A DNA stretch of 64,000 nt from Flavobacteriales bacterium (GTDB lineage: Bacteria; Bacteroidota; Bacteroidia; Flavobacteriales_F; PHOS-HE28): the NCBI GenBank assembly GCA_016721005.1, contig JADKJM010000008.1, positions 186,001-250,000 on the forward strand, in the 5' to 3' direction. The notes below the pieces were generated by a model. It was not told the origin of the DNA. It made no database searches and saw only the letters and a list, made by a program, of their open reading frames with translations. Made by a program: the position numbers and the translations under genes. Each line of letters opens with the position of its first letter. Position 1 is the first letter of the stretch. Below, piece by piece: positions 40,223 through 50,842 of this stretch.

Positions 40223-40805
40223 ACAGCACCCGACCATGAAAAAGCACAGGCCCATCGAAGAGTTGCTCACCGACCGGAGCGAACAGATCAAGAAGTTGCA
40301 ACGCATCGTCGCGGATTCGATCCAGGAGCAGGAGCTGATCATCAGCAACCTCTTGAATCCTCCGCAAGAGATGCTTACCCGTGGCCAGAAACTCTCCGAC
40401 CGCGTGGCGATGTTCGGCGGGTCGTGGGTGTTCATCATCTTCTTCCTCGTCCTGCTCGCGGTATGGATCATCTTCAACACCCTTGCGCCAAACCAAGCGG
40501 ACTTCGATCCCTACCCGTTCATCCTCATGAACCTGATCCTGTCCTGTGTCGCCGCATTGCAGGCACCGATCATCATGATGAGCCAGAACCGGGTGGAGGA
40601 GAAGGACCGCAAGCGGGCCGAGAACGACTACCTGATCAACCTCAAGGCCGAACTCGAAGTGCGAAGCCTGCACCAGAAAATGGACCTGCTGTTACAGGAG
40701 GAGATCCGCGGACTGTACGCCGTCCAGGACAAGCAGAACACTCTGCTGAAAGCGATCAACGAGAAGCTCGACCGCATTGCCGCGCGTGGATCGAACACTC
40801 CTTAA
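40212..40805 (+). CDS. DUF1003 membrane protein
   Basis: It encodes 197 residues from the ATG overlapping the previous gene, or 189 from ATG 40236. Two close membrane helices (GSWVFIIFFLVLLAVWIIFN and FILMNLILSCVAALQAPIIMM) are separated by a short PYPF loop. MSQNRVEEKDRKRAENDYLINLKAE is diagnostic of DUF1003. A helical C-terminal tail follows. Function is unknown. Confidence 0.88.
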   Translation: MNHEQHPTMKKHRPIEELLTDRSEQIKKLQRIVADSIQEQELIISNLLNPPQEMLTRGQKLSDRVAMFGGSWVFIIFFLVLLAVWIIFNTLAPNQADFDPYPFILMNLILSCVAALQAPIIMMSQNRVEEKDRKRAENDYLINLKAELEVRSLHQKMDLLLQEEIRGLYAVQDKQNTLLKAINEKLDRIAARGSNTP

Positions 40806-40948
40806 CGCACAACGGGCTTCCGGTCCGGTGCCACGCCCTGGTGGGGGGGCAGGTACTTCATTGCAGGGGCCGCACCGTACATGGTAGCCGACCGTTCACT
40901 TCCATGGAATTCAGGCCGAAGGCGATAGAAGCCTCCAAGCCCCCACCC

Positions 40949-41067
40949 CTACCATGTCATCGCATCCCTTTCATTCCTCCGCAACCGCGTGCTGAAGCCC
41001 AGGCCGAAGAGCAGGTTCTGATAGACGTGGTCCTCGACGGTCTGATTGCGCCCGGGGAATTACGATA
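40949..41067 (-). pseudogene. C-terminal remnant of an outer-membrane beta-barrel protein
   Basis: Minus-strand codons encode GRNQTVEDHVYQNLLFGLGFSTRLRRNE ending in TAG at 40949-40951, typical of the last strands of a small outer-membrane barrel. An in-frame TAA at about 41065 cuts it off. A different frame just upstream (FAHAYRN) could supply the preceding strand, implying a frameshift. Together with the T-free block nearby this suggests poor sequence quality or a decayed gene. Confidence 0.45.
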
Positions 41068-41085
41068 GGCGTGGGCGAAAAAGGC

Positions 41086-41118
41086 GACCCCGGCACCTGG
41101 GCAGGTGGCGCCGGGGTC
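41086..41118. repeat. GC-rich stem-loop
   Basis: GACCCCGGC and GCCGGGGTC flank an inner ACCT/AGGT stem. It could terminate transcription after the DUF1003 gene, but is 280 bases away and inside a remnant frame. Confidence 0.5.
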
Positions 41119-41390
41119 TGTGATCCGCTCCCGAAGGCGCGAACCCGTTCGGTTACGAGAAGATCTCGATCAACAGGGTCGTTGTCTGGTCCACCTCAGG
41201 TTCCGGGCAGGTCGCCTCGATGCACTGCACCTGCGGTGCCGGAGGGATGGATTGCGCGAAAAGCTGTTCTTCATCCGTGAGGCAGAGCAGGAGTGTGAGA
41301 GTCTGTACGGGCCACATAAGTTGTTGGGGGTTGTTTGGGGTTCCGTCAGCGTTGGAGTGGCGCAAGATTTCAGGTATTCGCTCCGAAAGT

Positions 41391-43004
<1,614 letters not shown>

Positions 43005-43079
43005 TGTGTAAATAACTTCGACGAAAGGACTTGACACGCCGACGATGATTACTCCGAACGAAGCCGCAACTTCGCTCCC

Positions 43080-44981
43080 ATGAGCACATCAGGTCGGATC
43101 GGGTCTTGGAGCGAATACCAACGAGCCTATCAGTTGAGCATCGCGGATCCGGAAGCCTTCTGGGCGGCGGAGGCGGATCGGTTCACATGGAAGAGGAAGT
43201 GGAACAGGGTTCTTGAGTGGGACTTCAAGAAGCCGGAGGTGAAATGGTTCATCGGCGGGGAGCTCAACATCACCGAGAACTGCCTCGATCGGCATTTGGA
43301 GCAGAACGGCGACCGCATCGCCTTGATCTGGGAGCCGAACGAACCGAAGGAGGAGGTCATAGGAATCAGCTATCGTGAATTGCACGAACGCGTCTGCCGC
43401 TATGCCAATGTCCTCAAGCGCAACGGGGTGAAGAAGGGCGACCGAGTGGCGATCTACATGCCGATGATCCCCGATCTGGTGGTCGGCGTTCTTGCTTGCG
43501 CACGGATAGGGGCCATCCACAGCGTGGTGTTCTGCGGGTTCAGCGCAAGAAGCCTTGCCGATCGCATCATCGATGCGCAAGCCGTTGCTGTGCTGTGCAG
43601 CGATGGCATGCACCGCGGCGCGAAGGCGATGTCCGTGAAGGACGTGGTGGATGAAGCGCTTACGCATTGTCCAAGTGTGAAGCATTGCATCGTGAGCCAA
43701 CGCACCGGCGATGCCGTTCCGATGACGGTCGGGCGTGATGTGTGGCTCCACGCGGAGTTGAAGCATGTGGATGCCAACTGTCCGGCTGAAGCGATGGATA
43801 GCGAGGATCCGCTCTTCATACTGTACACGAGCGGAAGCACGGGCATGCCGAAAGGTGTGGTACACAGCAGCGGTGGCTACATGGTCTTTGCGGAGTACAG
43901 CTTCCGGAATGTGTTCCAGTACAAGAAGGACGAGGTCTTCTTCTGCACCGCCGATGTGGGCTGGATCACCGGGCACAGCTACATGGCGTACGGGCCGCTT
44001 CTCGCTGGCGCCACGCAAGTAATGTTCGAGGGCGTGCCGACGTACCCGGATGCCGGTCGCTTCTGGAGCATCGTGGACAAGCACAAGGTGAACATCTTCT
44101 ATACGGCGCCCACGGCCATTCGCAGCTTGATGGCTCACGGACTTGATCACGTGTCACCGCACTCCTTATCGTCGTTGCGCGTGCTGGGAACCGTGGGCGA
44201 ACCGATCAACGAGGAAGCGTGGCACTGGTACAAGCAACACATCGGCAAAGGGAAGTGTCCGATCGTGGATACGTGGTGGCAGACGGAGACCGGCGGGATC
44301 CTGATCAGTTCGTTGGCCGGTGTCACCGATGAGAAGCCGAGCTATGCGGCCTATCCCCTGCCGGGCATCCAGCCCGTGTTGCTCACTGCTGACGGAAAGG
44401 AGATCCTGGAGAACGAAGTGGAAGGACTACTCTGCATCAAGTTCCCGTGGCCCAGCATCCTGCGCACCACATGGGGCGATCACGAGCGCTGCCGACAGAC
44501 CTACTTCAGCAGCTATCCGGGTTACTACTTCACCGGTGATGGTGCCAAGCGCGATGCCGATGGTCGCTACCGCATCATCGGTCGCGTGGATGATGTGATC
44601 AACGTGAGCGGCCACCGCTTCGGCACGGCGGAGATCGAAAGTGCGATCAACGAGAGCGAGTGGGTGGTGGAAAGCGCCGTGGTGGGCTATCCACACAACA
44701 TCAAGGGCCAAGGCATCTACGCGTATGTGATCGCGGAAAAGGAGATCACCGATGCGGAGATCGCGCGGAAGGACATCATCGCATCGGTGGTGAAGGTCAT
44801 CGGCCCCATCGCGAAGCCGGACAAGATCCAATTCGTGAGCGGCCTGCCCAAGACGCGCAGTGGCAAGATCATGCGGCGCATTCTGCGAAAAGTGGCGGAG
44901 AATGAGTTGGGAAGCCTCGGCGACACGAGCACATTGCTGGATCCCGCTGTGGTGGAGGAGATCAAAACAGGGAGGCTTTAG
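43080..44981 (+). CDS. acs: Acetyl-CoA synthetase (AMP-forming)
   Basis: It encodes 633 residues. It activates acetate to acetyl-CoA through an acetyl-adenylate. Motifs include the P-loop-like YTSGSTGMPKGVVH (about residues 250-265), the VDTWWQTETGG motif, and the C-terminal GLPKTRSGKIMRR with catalytic Lys596, the usual acetylation site. Length fits Acs rather than longer acyl-CoA synthetases. The start lies 75 bases after the artefact block, so an upstream promoter is not visible. Confidence 0.93.
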   Translation: MSTSGRIGSWSEYQRAYQLSIADPEAFWAAEADRFTWKRKWNRVLEWDFKKPEVKWFIGGELNITENCLDRHLEQNGDRIALIWEPNEPKEEVIGISYRELHERVCRYANVLKRNGVKKGDRVAIYMPMIPDLVVGVLACARIGAIHSVVFCGFSARSLADRIIDAQAVAVLCSDGMHRGAKAMSVKDVVDEALTHCPSVKHCIVSQRTGDAVPMTVGRDVWLHAELKHVDANCPAEAMDSEDPLFILYTSGSTGMPKGVVHSSGGYMVFAEYSFRNVFQYKKDEVFFCTADVGWITGHSYMAYGPLLAGATQVMFEGVPTYPDAGRFWSIVDKHKVNIFYTAPTAIRSLMAHGLDHVSPHSLSSLRVLGTVGEPINEEAWHWYKQHIGKGKCPIVDTWWQTETGGILISSLAGVTDEKPSYAAYPLPGIQPVLLTADGKEILENEVEGLLCIKFPWPSILRTTWGDHERCRQTYFSSYPGYYFTGDGAKRDADGRYRIIGRVDDVINVSGHRFGTAEIESAINESEWVVESAVVGYPHNIKGQGIYAYVIAEKEITDAEIARKDIIASVVKVIGPIAKPDKIQFVSGLPKTRSGKIMRRILRKVAENELGSLGDTSTLLDPAVVEEIKTGRL

Positions 44982-44995
44982 CCGATCTTTACTCC

Positions 44996-45412
44996 ATGGC
45001 CCAGCTCCACGACGCCTTCGAGAACGGCAAGAAGATCAGCCCGAAACTGCCGGAGGGGAAGAAGAACTTCCTCATCGACATCGACGGCACCATCAGTGAG
45101 GACATCCCGAACGAGGAGCCCGAGCGCATGGCCACCGCAGCCATCTATTTAGGTGCACTGGATATCTGCAACGGTTGGTTCGATGAGGGACACATCATCA
45201 CCTTCTTCACCAGTCGTTTGGAGGAACACCGCGCCGTGACCACGAAGTGGCTCGATGACCACGGCTTCAAGTACCACGCGATCCTCTTCGGCAAACCGCG
45301 CGGCGGCAACTACCACTGGATCGACAACCACATTGTGCGGGCCACACGTTACGATGGCAAGTTCACGAAGTTGGTGGAGCGCCAAGCGACGATCGAGACC
45401 TTCGAGGAATAG
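44996..45412 (+). CDS. HAD-like hydrolase-fold protein
   Basis: It encodes 138 residues. FLIDIDGTISED resembles the first HAD motif (DxDGT), and TFFTSRLEEHRAVTTKWLDDHG a second segment. The protein is short for a full HAD phosphatase and lacks a clear cap domain. It starts 14 bases after acs on the same strand and ends 3 bases before the opposing secreted protein. Substrate unknown. Confidence 0.78.
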   Translation: MAQLHDAFENGKKISPKLPEGKKNFLIDIDGTISEDIPNEEPERMATAAIYLGALDICNGWFDEGHIITFFTSRLEEHRAVTTKWLDDHGFKYHAILFGKPRGGNYHWIDNHIVRATRYDGKFTKLVERQATIETFEE

Positions 45413-45415
45413 GGA

Positions 45416-47005
45416 TCACTGGAACGTGACCATCCCGAAGCGGTAGTCCTTCTTCCGCGTGGCGTACATGAACAGCCGGTCGTCCTCGAGTTGGCGGCAA
45501 CTCTTCGGACGTAGGATCAGATCGCGCTTCTCCGGATCGAACAACGCCTCGCGCGTCACGTGGCCATCGATGCTCACGGTTGCTAGCGTGACGATGGAAC
45601 TCTTCCCGAGGAAGTCGGTGTTCTTGAACTTGTCGCCGGCAGCGAGGAAGAGGTTCTGTCCGTTGTCGTTGTACACGAAGTAGATGTTGCTCCCCTTCAC
45701 CTCCAGCGCGAAACTGCTGAAGTAACCGCCATCGTTCGTGGTGTGCTGGCGCTTCGGGATCGTCGTGGCCCATGCGATGTTGCCATCCGGATCGATGTTC
45801 ACCACGATGATGTCGTTGTAGATGTAGTGGTACGTGGTGGTACACTGCTGCCCACCGCCTTGTGTGGTGTAGCAGGTCTGCGTGGTGTACCAGTAGTACT
45901 GTTCGCCCACGAGCACAGCCCCGCCATCATCGCGACGAACGATGTCCTGCAGGTCGTACTCATACAATTCCAGGTCTTCGTCCTTGCGGTCCGCGCGCTT
46001 CTTCGCCTTCTCCTCCTCCCTCGCTGTCATGTACTGGGTGATGAAGTCATCGGTGAAGTCCTTGTAGCTCTCGTGCAGGATCTTCTTCGTGACCGGATCC
46101 AAGCGCAGAAAGAAGGATCCGCGCACCGTTGAACTCCCCTTGTTGCCGAAGAAGCCACCACAGAGGATGTCGGCCTTGCCGGTATCGAGGCTTAACGTGA
46201 GGTCCTGCAGGAACTTATCGCCCACATCGATGGTGTGGTCCTGGTCTTCGCCGGTGTGGCCGTACGTGAGCAAGTGGTAGTCGTACGGGACCTTGCCCGC
46301 GCGCTTCAAGGCCCGGGCTTCCCGCTTCTGCGCATACTTCATCCCGACGCCGATGACATCCCCATCGTTCTCCACCCGGAAACGGCCCAAGCTGAACTCC
46401 TTGTCGGTGTATGGCATCACCACCTCACGGTCCCATTCGGGGACCATCGCCGTACTGTACACACGCAGTTGGAACTTCTCCGAAGCATCCTTCTCATAAG
46501 GCAGGTTGATGTACACGAGCACATGCTTGCTGTTCGGCGCGACCTCCACGCCGAATGATCCACCGGAGGCGCGCTCCGAATTGAAGGCGGCCAGCTGTGT
46601 CCATTCGCTCAAAGGCTTCATGTTGCTCTCATCGAAGGTGCGCATGTAGAGGATCTTCAGGTCGGCCTTCTTATCGTAAATGCTGGCGAAGGCGAGGATG
46701 CGGTCCTCCACCACCATGAGATCCTCCAGTTCAAGGTCCTTCTTGTTCATCTCCAGTTGAAGCACCACGCTGTACAAGCTGACCAACGCTCCGTTCATCT
46801 TCTGCACGAGCATATCCTTCTTGCGGCTCATGGTCATGTATACAGCTTCCTCGCTGTGGCCGAAGACGCGACCGAATTCACCGGTCTCGCGCTCGCTCAG
46901 ATCCGGCCCCCATTCCACCGATGCACGGTTGGTCCTGGGTTGAGCAACGATCGTGAGGATCGCTGCTATCGCACAGACGAATGAAAGGACGTACCGCTTG
47001 GACAT
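45416..47005 (-). CDS. Secreted protein of unknown function
   Basis: It encodes 529 residues with a signal peptide (YVLSFVCAIAAILTIVA-Q). The body is beta-rich with repeated strand pairs (DLKILYMRTFDES, KHVLVYINLPYEKDASEK, DDGGAVLVGEQYYWYTTQTC), suggesting a propeller-like or WD-like fold. A charged helical stretch (EEEKAKKRADRKDEDLELYE) lies near the middle. No T9SS tail is visible. It is probably periplasmic or outer-membrane associated. I do not recognise the family. Confidence 0.8.
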   Translation of the reverse strand: MSKRYVLSFVCAIAAILTIVAQPRTNRASVEWGPDLSERETGEFGRVFGHSEEAVYMTMSRKKDMLVQKMNGALVSLYSVVLQLEMNKKDLELEDLMVVEDRILAFASIYDKKADLKILYMRTFDESNMKPLSEWTQLAAFNSERASGGSFGVEVAPNSKHVLVYINLPYEKDASEKFQLRVYSTAMVPEWDREVVMPYTDKEFSLGRFRVENDGDVIGVGMKYAQKREARALKRAGKVPYDYHLLTYGHTGEDQDHTIDVGDKFLQDLTLSLDTGKADILCGGFFGNKGSSTVRGSFFLRLDPVTKKILHESYKDFTDDFITQYMTAREEEKAKKRADRKDEDLELYEYDLQDIVRRDDGGAVLVGEQYYWYTTQTCYTTQGGGQQCTTTYHYIYNDIIVVNIDPDGNIAWATTIPKRQHTTNDGGYFSSFALEVKGSNIYFVYNDNGQNLFLAAGDKFKNTDFLGKSSIVTLATVSIDGHVTREALFDPEKRDLILRPKSCRQLEDDRLFMYATRKKDYRFGMVTFQ

Positions 47006-47036
47006 GGCTCAACGATGTAGGATGGTGACCGGTGGA

Positions 47037-47930
47037 TCAGATACTCGCCGCCTTGAGGGTGTTCAGCAACAAACTCGTGATCGTCATCGGCCCCACGCCA
47101 CCGGGAACGGGCGTGATCCAACTGCTCTTCGGTGCGACCTCCTCGAACTTCACATCGCCCACCAAGCGGAAGCCGCGCTTCTTGCTGCTGTCCGGAATGC
47201 GATGGATGCCGACATCGACGACCACCGCACCCTCTTTCACCATTTCTCCGGTGATGAACTCCGGACGGCCGATGGCGACGATAAGGATATCCGCTTGGCG
47301 CGTGATAGCGGGCAGATCCTTCGTTCGGCTGTGCGCCACCGTGACCGTGCAGTTGCCGGGGTACGCGTTGCGGCTCATGAGGATCGCCATGGGTGTGCCC
47401 ACGATGTTGCTGCGGCCAACGACCACGCATTGCTTGCCTGCGGTCTCGATGCTATAATGCTTCAGCAGTTCGCAAATGCCGCTGGGCGTGGCGGGCAGGA
47501 AGCACGGCAGGCCGAGCACCATGTTGCCAATGTTCACCGGGTGGAAGCCATCCACGTCCTTCTTCGCATCGATGGCAAGCGTGACGCGCTCGGGGTCGAT
47601 GTGCGGCGGCAAGGGCAGTTGCACGATGAAGCCGTCGAGATCCGGATCGGTGTTCAGTCCCCTGATGCGATCGAGCAATTCGTCCTCGGCGATCGTCTCC
47701 GGTAAGCGGATGAGCGAACTGCGGAAGCCCACCTCTTCGCACGCCTTCACCTTCGCTTCTACGTAGGTCCGGCTAGCGCCATCATCACCTACCAACAAAG
47801 CGGCCAAATGCGGCGCTCGACCACGCGTGGCTTTCACTTTCGCAGCCGACTTCGCGATCTCGATCTTGAGTGCCTCGCTACAGCGCTTGCCGTCCAGTAA
47901 CTGATAGGTGGTGGTCATGGCCGTCTCCAT
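47037..47930 (-). CDS. folD: Bifunctional methylenetetrahydrofolate dehydrogenase/cyclohydrolase
   Basis: It encodes 297 residues; an alternative ATG at 47918 begins MTTTYQLLDGK and is equally possible. It interconverts 5,10-methylene- and 10-formyl-tetrahydrofolate in the cytosol. Motifs include TYVEAKVKACEEVG with the catalytic Lys, GFIVQLPLPPHI, the NADP-binding VVVGRSNIVGTPMA, and the C-terminal TPVPGGVGPMTI. Length is normal. Confidence 0.95.
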   Translation of the reverse strand: METAMTTTYQLLDGKRCSEALKIEIAKSAAKVKATRGRAPHLAALLVGDDGASRTYVEAKVKACEEVGFRSSLIRLPETIAEDELLDRIRGLNTDPDLDGFIVQLPLPPHIDPERVTLAIDAKKDVDGFHPVNIGNMVLGLPCFLPATPSGICELLKHYSIETAGKQCVVVGRSNIVGTPMAILMSRNAYPGNCTVTVAHSRTKDLPAITRQADILIVAIGRPEFITGEMVKEGAVVVDVGIHRIPDSSKKRGFRLVGDVKFEEVAPKSSWITPVPGGVGPMTITSLLLNTLKAASI

Positions 47931-48035
47931 TGTCCAAGCTTACGGAATTGGCAGGAAGAGGCGTTGTTCGTGTTGAAAGTTGTTCGTTGTTCGGCAACTG
48001 CCAACCGCTTATTGCCAACTGCCTACCATCCAACC

Positions 48036-48581
48036 CTACCAACCCTCCCTCACCTTCAACCCCGTGATGTGCGCGAGGTGGTGCGCCGAATGCCACACGT
48101 ACAATTCAAGTGCTTCGCTGAGGCTGATCTCCCTGTTCTGTTCGGGATGGAAGAAGGCCCGCTCGAAGTCCGCCGTGGACATGCCTCGCATCAGCACCAC
48201 CCAGCGCGCGTGGGTGCCAGAGATGATCTGCATCGATGGTTCCAACGGCATGGTGCGCGCATCCACATGCTCCGTCCACAAGGCTTCCTTGTACGGCTTG
48301 ATCACCGGCCTGTCCTCGGTGAGCGCGAGTTTGAATCGGTGCAAGGTCTGGCCGTGGCTGTCGGCGATGTGGTGAACGGTCTGCCGAACGGTCCATCCGC
48401 CGGGACGGTACGGGGTATCGAGTTGAGCGTCGGTGAGATCCTCCACCTCCACGCGCAACAAGGCGGGGAAGACCTCGATCGCTTCAATGGCCACCACCAA
48501 CCGTTCCGGTGAGGACACCTTCGTGCCCCGCACGAACTTGCCTGTCGGATACTTCAGCCGTTCGAGTTGATCGTCGTTCAT
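48036..48581 (-). CDS. DinB/YfiT-like putative metal-dependent hydrolase
   Basis: It encodes 181 residues from the ATG at 48579-48581, whose first bases overlap the stop of the upstream gene (ATGA). A longer frame is a Cys/Pro-rich shadow. It begins LERLKYPTGKF, then GGWTVRQTVHHIADSHGQTLHRFKLAL and the HSAHHLAHITGL end, giving the His ligands of the DinB/YfiT metal site. Related proteins include bacillithiol transferases, but the substrate is unknown. Confidence 0.85.
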   Translation of the reverse strand: MNDDQLERLKYPTGKFVRGTKVSSPERLVVAIEAIEVFPALLRVEVEDLTDAQLDTPYRPGGWTVRQTVHHIADSHGQTLHRFKLALTEDRPVIKPYKEALWTEHVDARTMPLEPSMQIISGTHARWVVLMRGMSTADFERAFFHPEQNREISLSEALELYVWHSAHHLAHITGLKVREGW

Positions 48582-48889
48582 GGCTTCGGCTTTCGCATGC
48601 TCCATACATACATGTGTACGCCTTTGTCCAAGGAGACCACATCCTGGCTGGTCACTTCCCAACCCAATTTCTCCATGTCCTGCACCTCTTGGAAGAAGCT
48701 CAGAATATCCATCTGGCTCTTGTCCATGTGTACCACTTTCAGGTCCACCACTTTGGAAGGCATGGCACTGGAGAAAACACCGAGCTTGCGAATGGCCGGC
48801 GAGAATTCCACCGTGGCGAAATCGTGCAGGGTTTGGGCGGATACCATCGGCCCAAGCGCGATGAACAGGAGGAACAGGAGCTTCTTCAT
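48578..48889 (-). CDS. Small secreted protein
   Basis: It encodes 103 residues from the ATG at 48887-48889, where a signal peptide begins (MKKLLFLLFIALGPMVSA-Q). The mature domain has FATVEFSPAIRKLGVFSS and ILSFFQEVQDMEKLGWEVTSQDVV. Its stop overlaps the start of the YfiT-like gene by one base, indicating coupled translation. Function is unknown. Confidence 0.75.
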   Translation of the reverse strand: MKKLLFLLFIALGPMVSAQTLHDFATVEFSPAIRKLGVFSSAMPSKVVDLKVVHMDKSQMDILSFFQEVQDMEKLGWEVTSQDVVSLDKGVHMYVWSMRKPKP

Positions 48890-48945
48890 GTGCGCAAAGG
48901 TGGGGACGGGAGGAATGATCACGACGATCAACGAGCGGCGGCTCA

Positions 48946-49374
48946 CTACTTCGCGACATGCTCCAGCAGAAAGTCGGCTGGATCCAGGATCGGGATATCG
49001 GAGAAGTGGAAATCCTTTCTGTCGTAGGTCAGGATCGCCACGCACTTCGCATCCAAAGCCGAATAGTACTCGAAGCCATCTTCAATGTCCGTGATCTGCA
49101 CATTGGCCATGGTCTGTTCAACAACGCCCGCATCCATCATGGTGATCTTCAGCTTCTCCGCAAGTAGCGCGATCTTCTTACGCGCCAGCTTCTTCCCGTT
49201 CTTCTTCTCGGCGAAGTAGGCACCGATGGCCAAGCAAAGCGGGGAGGTGTGGACCTCGAACCTCTTGTCATCGGCAAGGCTCAGCACACGGGCACATGCC
49301 GAAAAACGCGGGTACTCATTGCAGAGTACCGTTACCAGCACGTTGGCGTCGAGAAAGATGCGCTTGGGAGGCAT
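48946..49374 (-). CDS. PIN-domain toxin (VapC-like)
   Basis: It encodes 142 residues. The PIN core starts RIFLDANVLV (Asp9) and continues to a KCVAILTYDRKDF segment with further acidic residues. PIN toxins cleave RNA using metal. A small DUF6364-like antitoxin gene lies upstream on the same strand (49464-49727) after an 89-base spacer with an inverted repeat. The order, antitoxin then toxin, fits a type II module. Confidence 0.82.
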   Translation of the reverse strand: MPPKRIFLDANVLVTVLCNEYPRFSACARVLSLADDKRFEVHTSPLCLAIGAYFAEKKNGKKLARKKIALLAEKLKITMMDAGVVEQTMANVQITDIEDGFEYYSALDAKCVAILTYDRKDFHFSDIPILDPADFLLEHVAK

Positions 49375-49386
49375 GGTTCAGGTCAT

Positions 49387-49459
49387 ACCGCAAAGAGCAC
49401 AAAGCACACAAAGAAATTCCCGTCCTCCCCTTTGCGCCCTTCGTGTCCTTTGCGGTAAA
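49387..49459. repeat. Inverted repeat inside a toxin-antitoxin spacer
   Basis: ACCGCAAAG near 49387 and CTTTGCGGT near 49451 are complementary, with reiterated CAAAG-type words between them. Elements of this style (ACCGCAAAG...) are dispersed in many genomes and may fold as hairpins. Confidence 0.6.
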
Positions 49460-49463
49460 GGCT

Positions 49464-49727
49464 TCAATTCTTCCGCCTGCTCTTCAGGTAGTCCTTCTTC
49501 ACGTTCCGCTCGGCGGCGTTCTTGCGCACGTAGGTCGCTTCGCCTTCGGCCACTTGGCTCACCCAATCGCTCACGGGCAATTCATCCAGACTGCGGTAGC
49601 GCTTGTCGGTCACCTTGCTCAGCATGAACTCGATGAGCCGCGAGAGGCTGATGTTGTTCGCCTCGGCGAAGGCCTTGGCCCGCTCGGCCACGCCTTGATC
49701 GAAGCTGAGGGTGAGTTTGGTGTCCAT
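49464..49727 (-). CDS. Antitoxin of the PIN toxin (DUF6364-like)
   Basis: It encodes 87 residues from the ATG at 49725-49727 (MDTKLTLSFDQGVAERAKAF). It has a ribbon-helix-helix-like start, then NISLSRLIEFML. The basic C-terminal tail (KNAAERNVKKDYLKSRRKN) probably contacts the toxin. Small antitoxins of this layout repress their own operon. The paired PIN gene lies downstream. Confidence 0.75.
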   Translation of the reverse strand: MDTKLTLSFDQGVAERAKAFAEANNISLSRLIEFMLSKVTDKRYRSLDELPVSDWVSQVAEGEATYVRKNAAERNVKKDYLKSRRKN

Positions 49728-49790
49728 GGCAATGGATGTTTGCACGGCAAATGTAATGCTCCGATACGTACAAACATCCGTGGACTACTC

Positions 49791-50090
49791 CTAACCTCTC
49801 ATCTTACTCGGATCTTGCCGCGCATCGAAGATGTCGGTCACATAGATCACCTCGTCATCCACCCGATAGATCACTTTGAAGTTCCCGACGACCAATCTGC
49901 GATAGACATGCTCCCGTCCTTCCATCCAGACCTCCACTTGACCTGCATTGGGCCATTGGATCAACCGTTTGGCTTCTTCCAAGACCCTATCGACCATTTC
50001 CTCCCTCTTCTCCAAGCTGGCACTGCCCAGTGTCAATTCCACGGACTCCACCAAGTGGGCGACCGCGTATTCCGTGACCTTCAGTTCCAC
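49791..50090 (-). CDS. RelE/ParE-type toxin
   Basis: It encodes 99 residues. The fold elements fit RelE/ParE: AVAHLVESVELTL, the central RVLEEAKRLIQWPNAGQ, and YRRLVVGNFKVIYRVDDEVIYVTDIFDARQDPSKM. Such toxins cleave mRNA at the ribosome or poison gyrase; which is unclear. The antitoxin gene ends 5 bases upstream. Confidence 0.85.
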   Translation of the reverse strand: MELKVTEYAVAHLVESVELTLGSASLEKREEMVDRVLEEAKRLIQWPNAGQVEVWMEGREHVYRRLVVGNFKVIYRVDDEVIYVTDIFDARQDPSKMRG

Positions 50091-50095
50091 GGGAA

Positions 50096-50326
50096 CTACT
50101 TCTTGCGCAGAGCAGCCTTCGCCTTGGCCTTCGCCTCCTCGGGCGTGTGGACCCGACCTGCTTTGATATCCGCCTCCGAGCGCTCGGCCCCATAGGCAAG
50201 CATGGCGCGATAGGCGTTCTCTCCGCTTGAGCGGTCCAGCAATCGGATCACGAGCTTCAGCAAGCTCTCATCCCCTTCCTTCTGGATCATGTCGATCAGC
50301 TGGCTCTTCAGTTGCAGCGCGGTCAT
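50096..50326 (-). CDS. Antitoxin of the RelE/ParE toxin
   Basis: It encodes 76 residues, all helical and charged (MTALQLKSQLIDMIQKEGDE, then HTPEEAKAKAKAALRKK). Small size, position immediately before the toxin gene and the 5-base gap support an antitoxin. No recognised DNA-binding fold is obvious. Confidence 0.75.
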   Translation of the reverse strand: MTALQLKSQLIDMIQKEGDESLLKLVIRLLDRSSGENAYRAMLAYGAERSEADIKAGRVHTPEEAKAKAKAALRKK

Positions 50327-50370
50327 GGCACGGTGTGTTGTTGAGCAAAGCTAATGGTCGATAATCGCCT

Positions 50371-50460
50371 ATCGTCGACTTGTCCCCCATCATCCGTGAT
50401 CTTCCGCGTCTCCTCGAAGGGCGATCAGCTTGTTCCTCGCTTCGATATCGGTGCCGCTGC
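50371..50460 (-). repeat. Decayed duplicate of the ffh 3' coding region
   Basis: About 90 bases align with ffh sequence at about 50896-50985 with scattered mismatches and small indels, sharing CTTCCGCGT, CTCGAA, ATCAGCTTGTTC, CGCTTCGAT and GGTGCCGCTGCC. It is separated from ffh by the membrane-protein gene at 50488-50805. It looks like one arm of an old partial duplication. Confidence 0.7.
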
Positions 50461-50487
50461 CAATGCGCCTACCAATGACATGACCGC

Positions 50488-50805
50488 TTACGGCAGTCTT
50501 TGAGTCGAATGGCTCTTTGTAATGCTCAATCCCACGCGAACGACGACCAAAACGATGAAGATGTAGAACGTCGTGCGAGCCGCCTTTCGATGAAAATCAA
50601 TGTTTCCAAGGATCCGCTTGTCGTTCTCGTTCCAGTTCCCCGACGACAGCTTCTCCTGATAGTCCGAATCCTGGACCTCGTATTTGTAACTGATCTCGTT
50701 GTTCACCACACCCCAGCCAAAGAACAAGCCCAGTGGAATGCACAGAAGGATCAACGCGTTCAGCGCCTGCTTCACCCAGACCATCGGATGTATGCCCTTG
50801 CTCAT
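50488..50805 (-). CDS. Small two-helix membrane protein
   Basis: It encodes 105 residues. Membrane helices are ALNALILLCIPLGLFFGWGVV and TTFYIFIVLVVVRVGLSI, with a polar loop between. No family is recognised. It lies between the decayed ffh copy and ffh itself, so it may have arrived with the duplication. The 37-base spacer to ffh contains a direct repeat CAGCTAATCG. Confidence 0.65.
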   Translation of the reverse strand: MSKGIHPMVWVKQALNALILLCIPLGLFFGWGVVNNEISYKYEVQDSDYQEKLSSGNWNENDKRILGNIDFHRKAARTTFYIFIVLVVVRVGLSITKSHSTQRLP

Positions 50806-50842
50806 TCGCTAATCAGCTAATCGATCCATCAGCTAATCGGAC

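Noticed and set aside
48582..48959. N-terminal extension of the YfiT-like protein
   Set aside because: It overlaps the signal-peptide gene in another frame and has non-protein-like composition; the ATGA overlap supports the shorter start.
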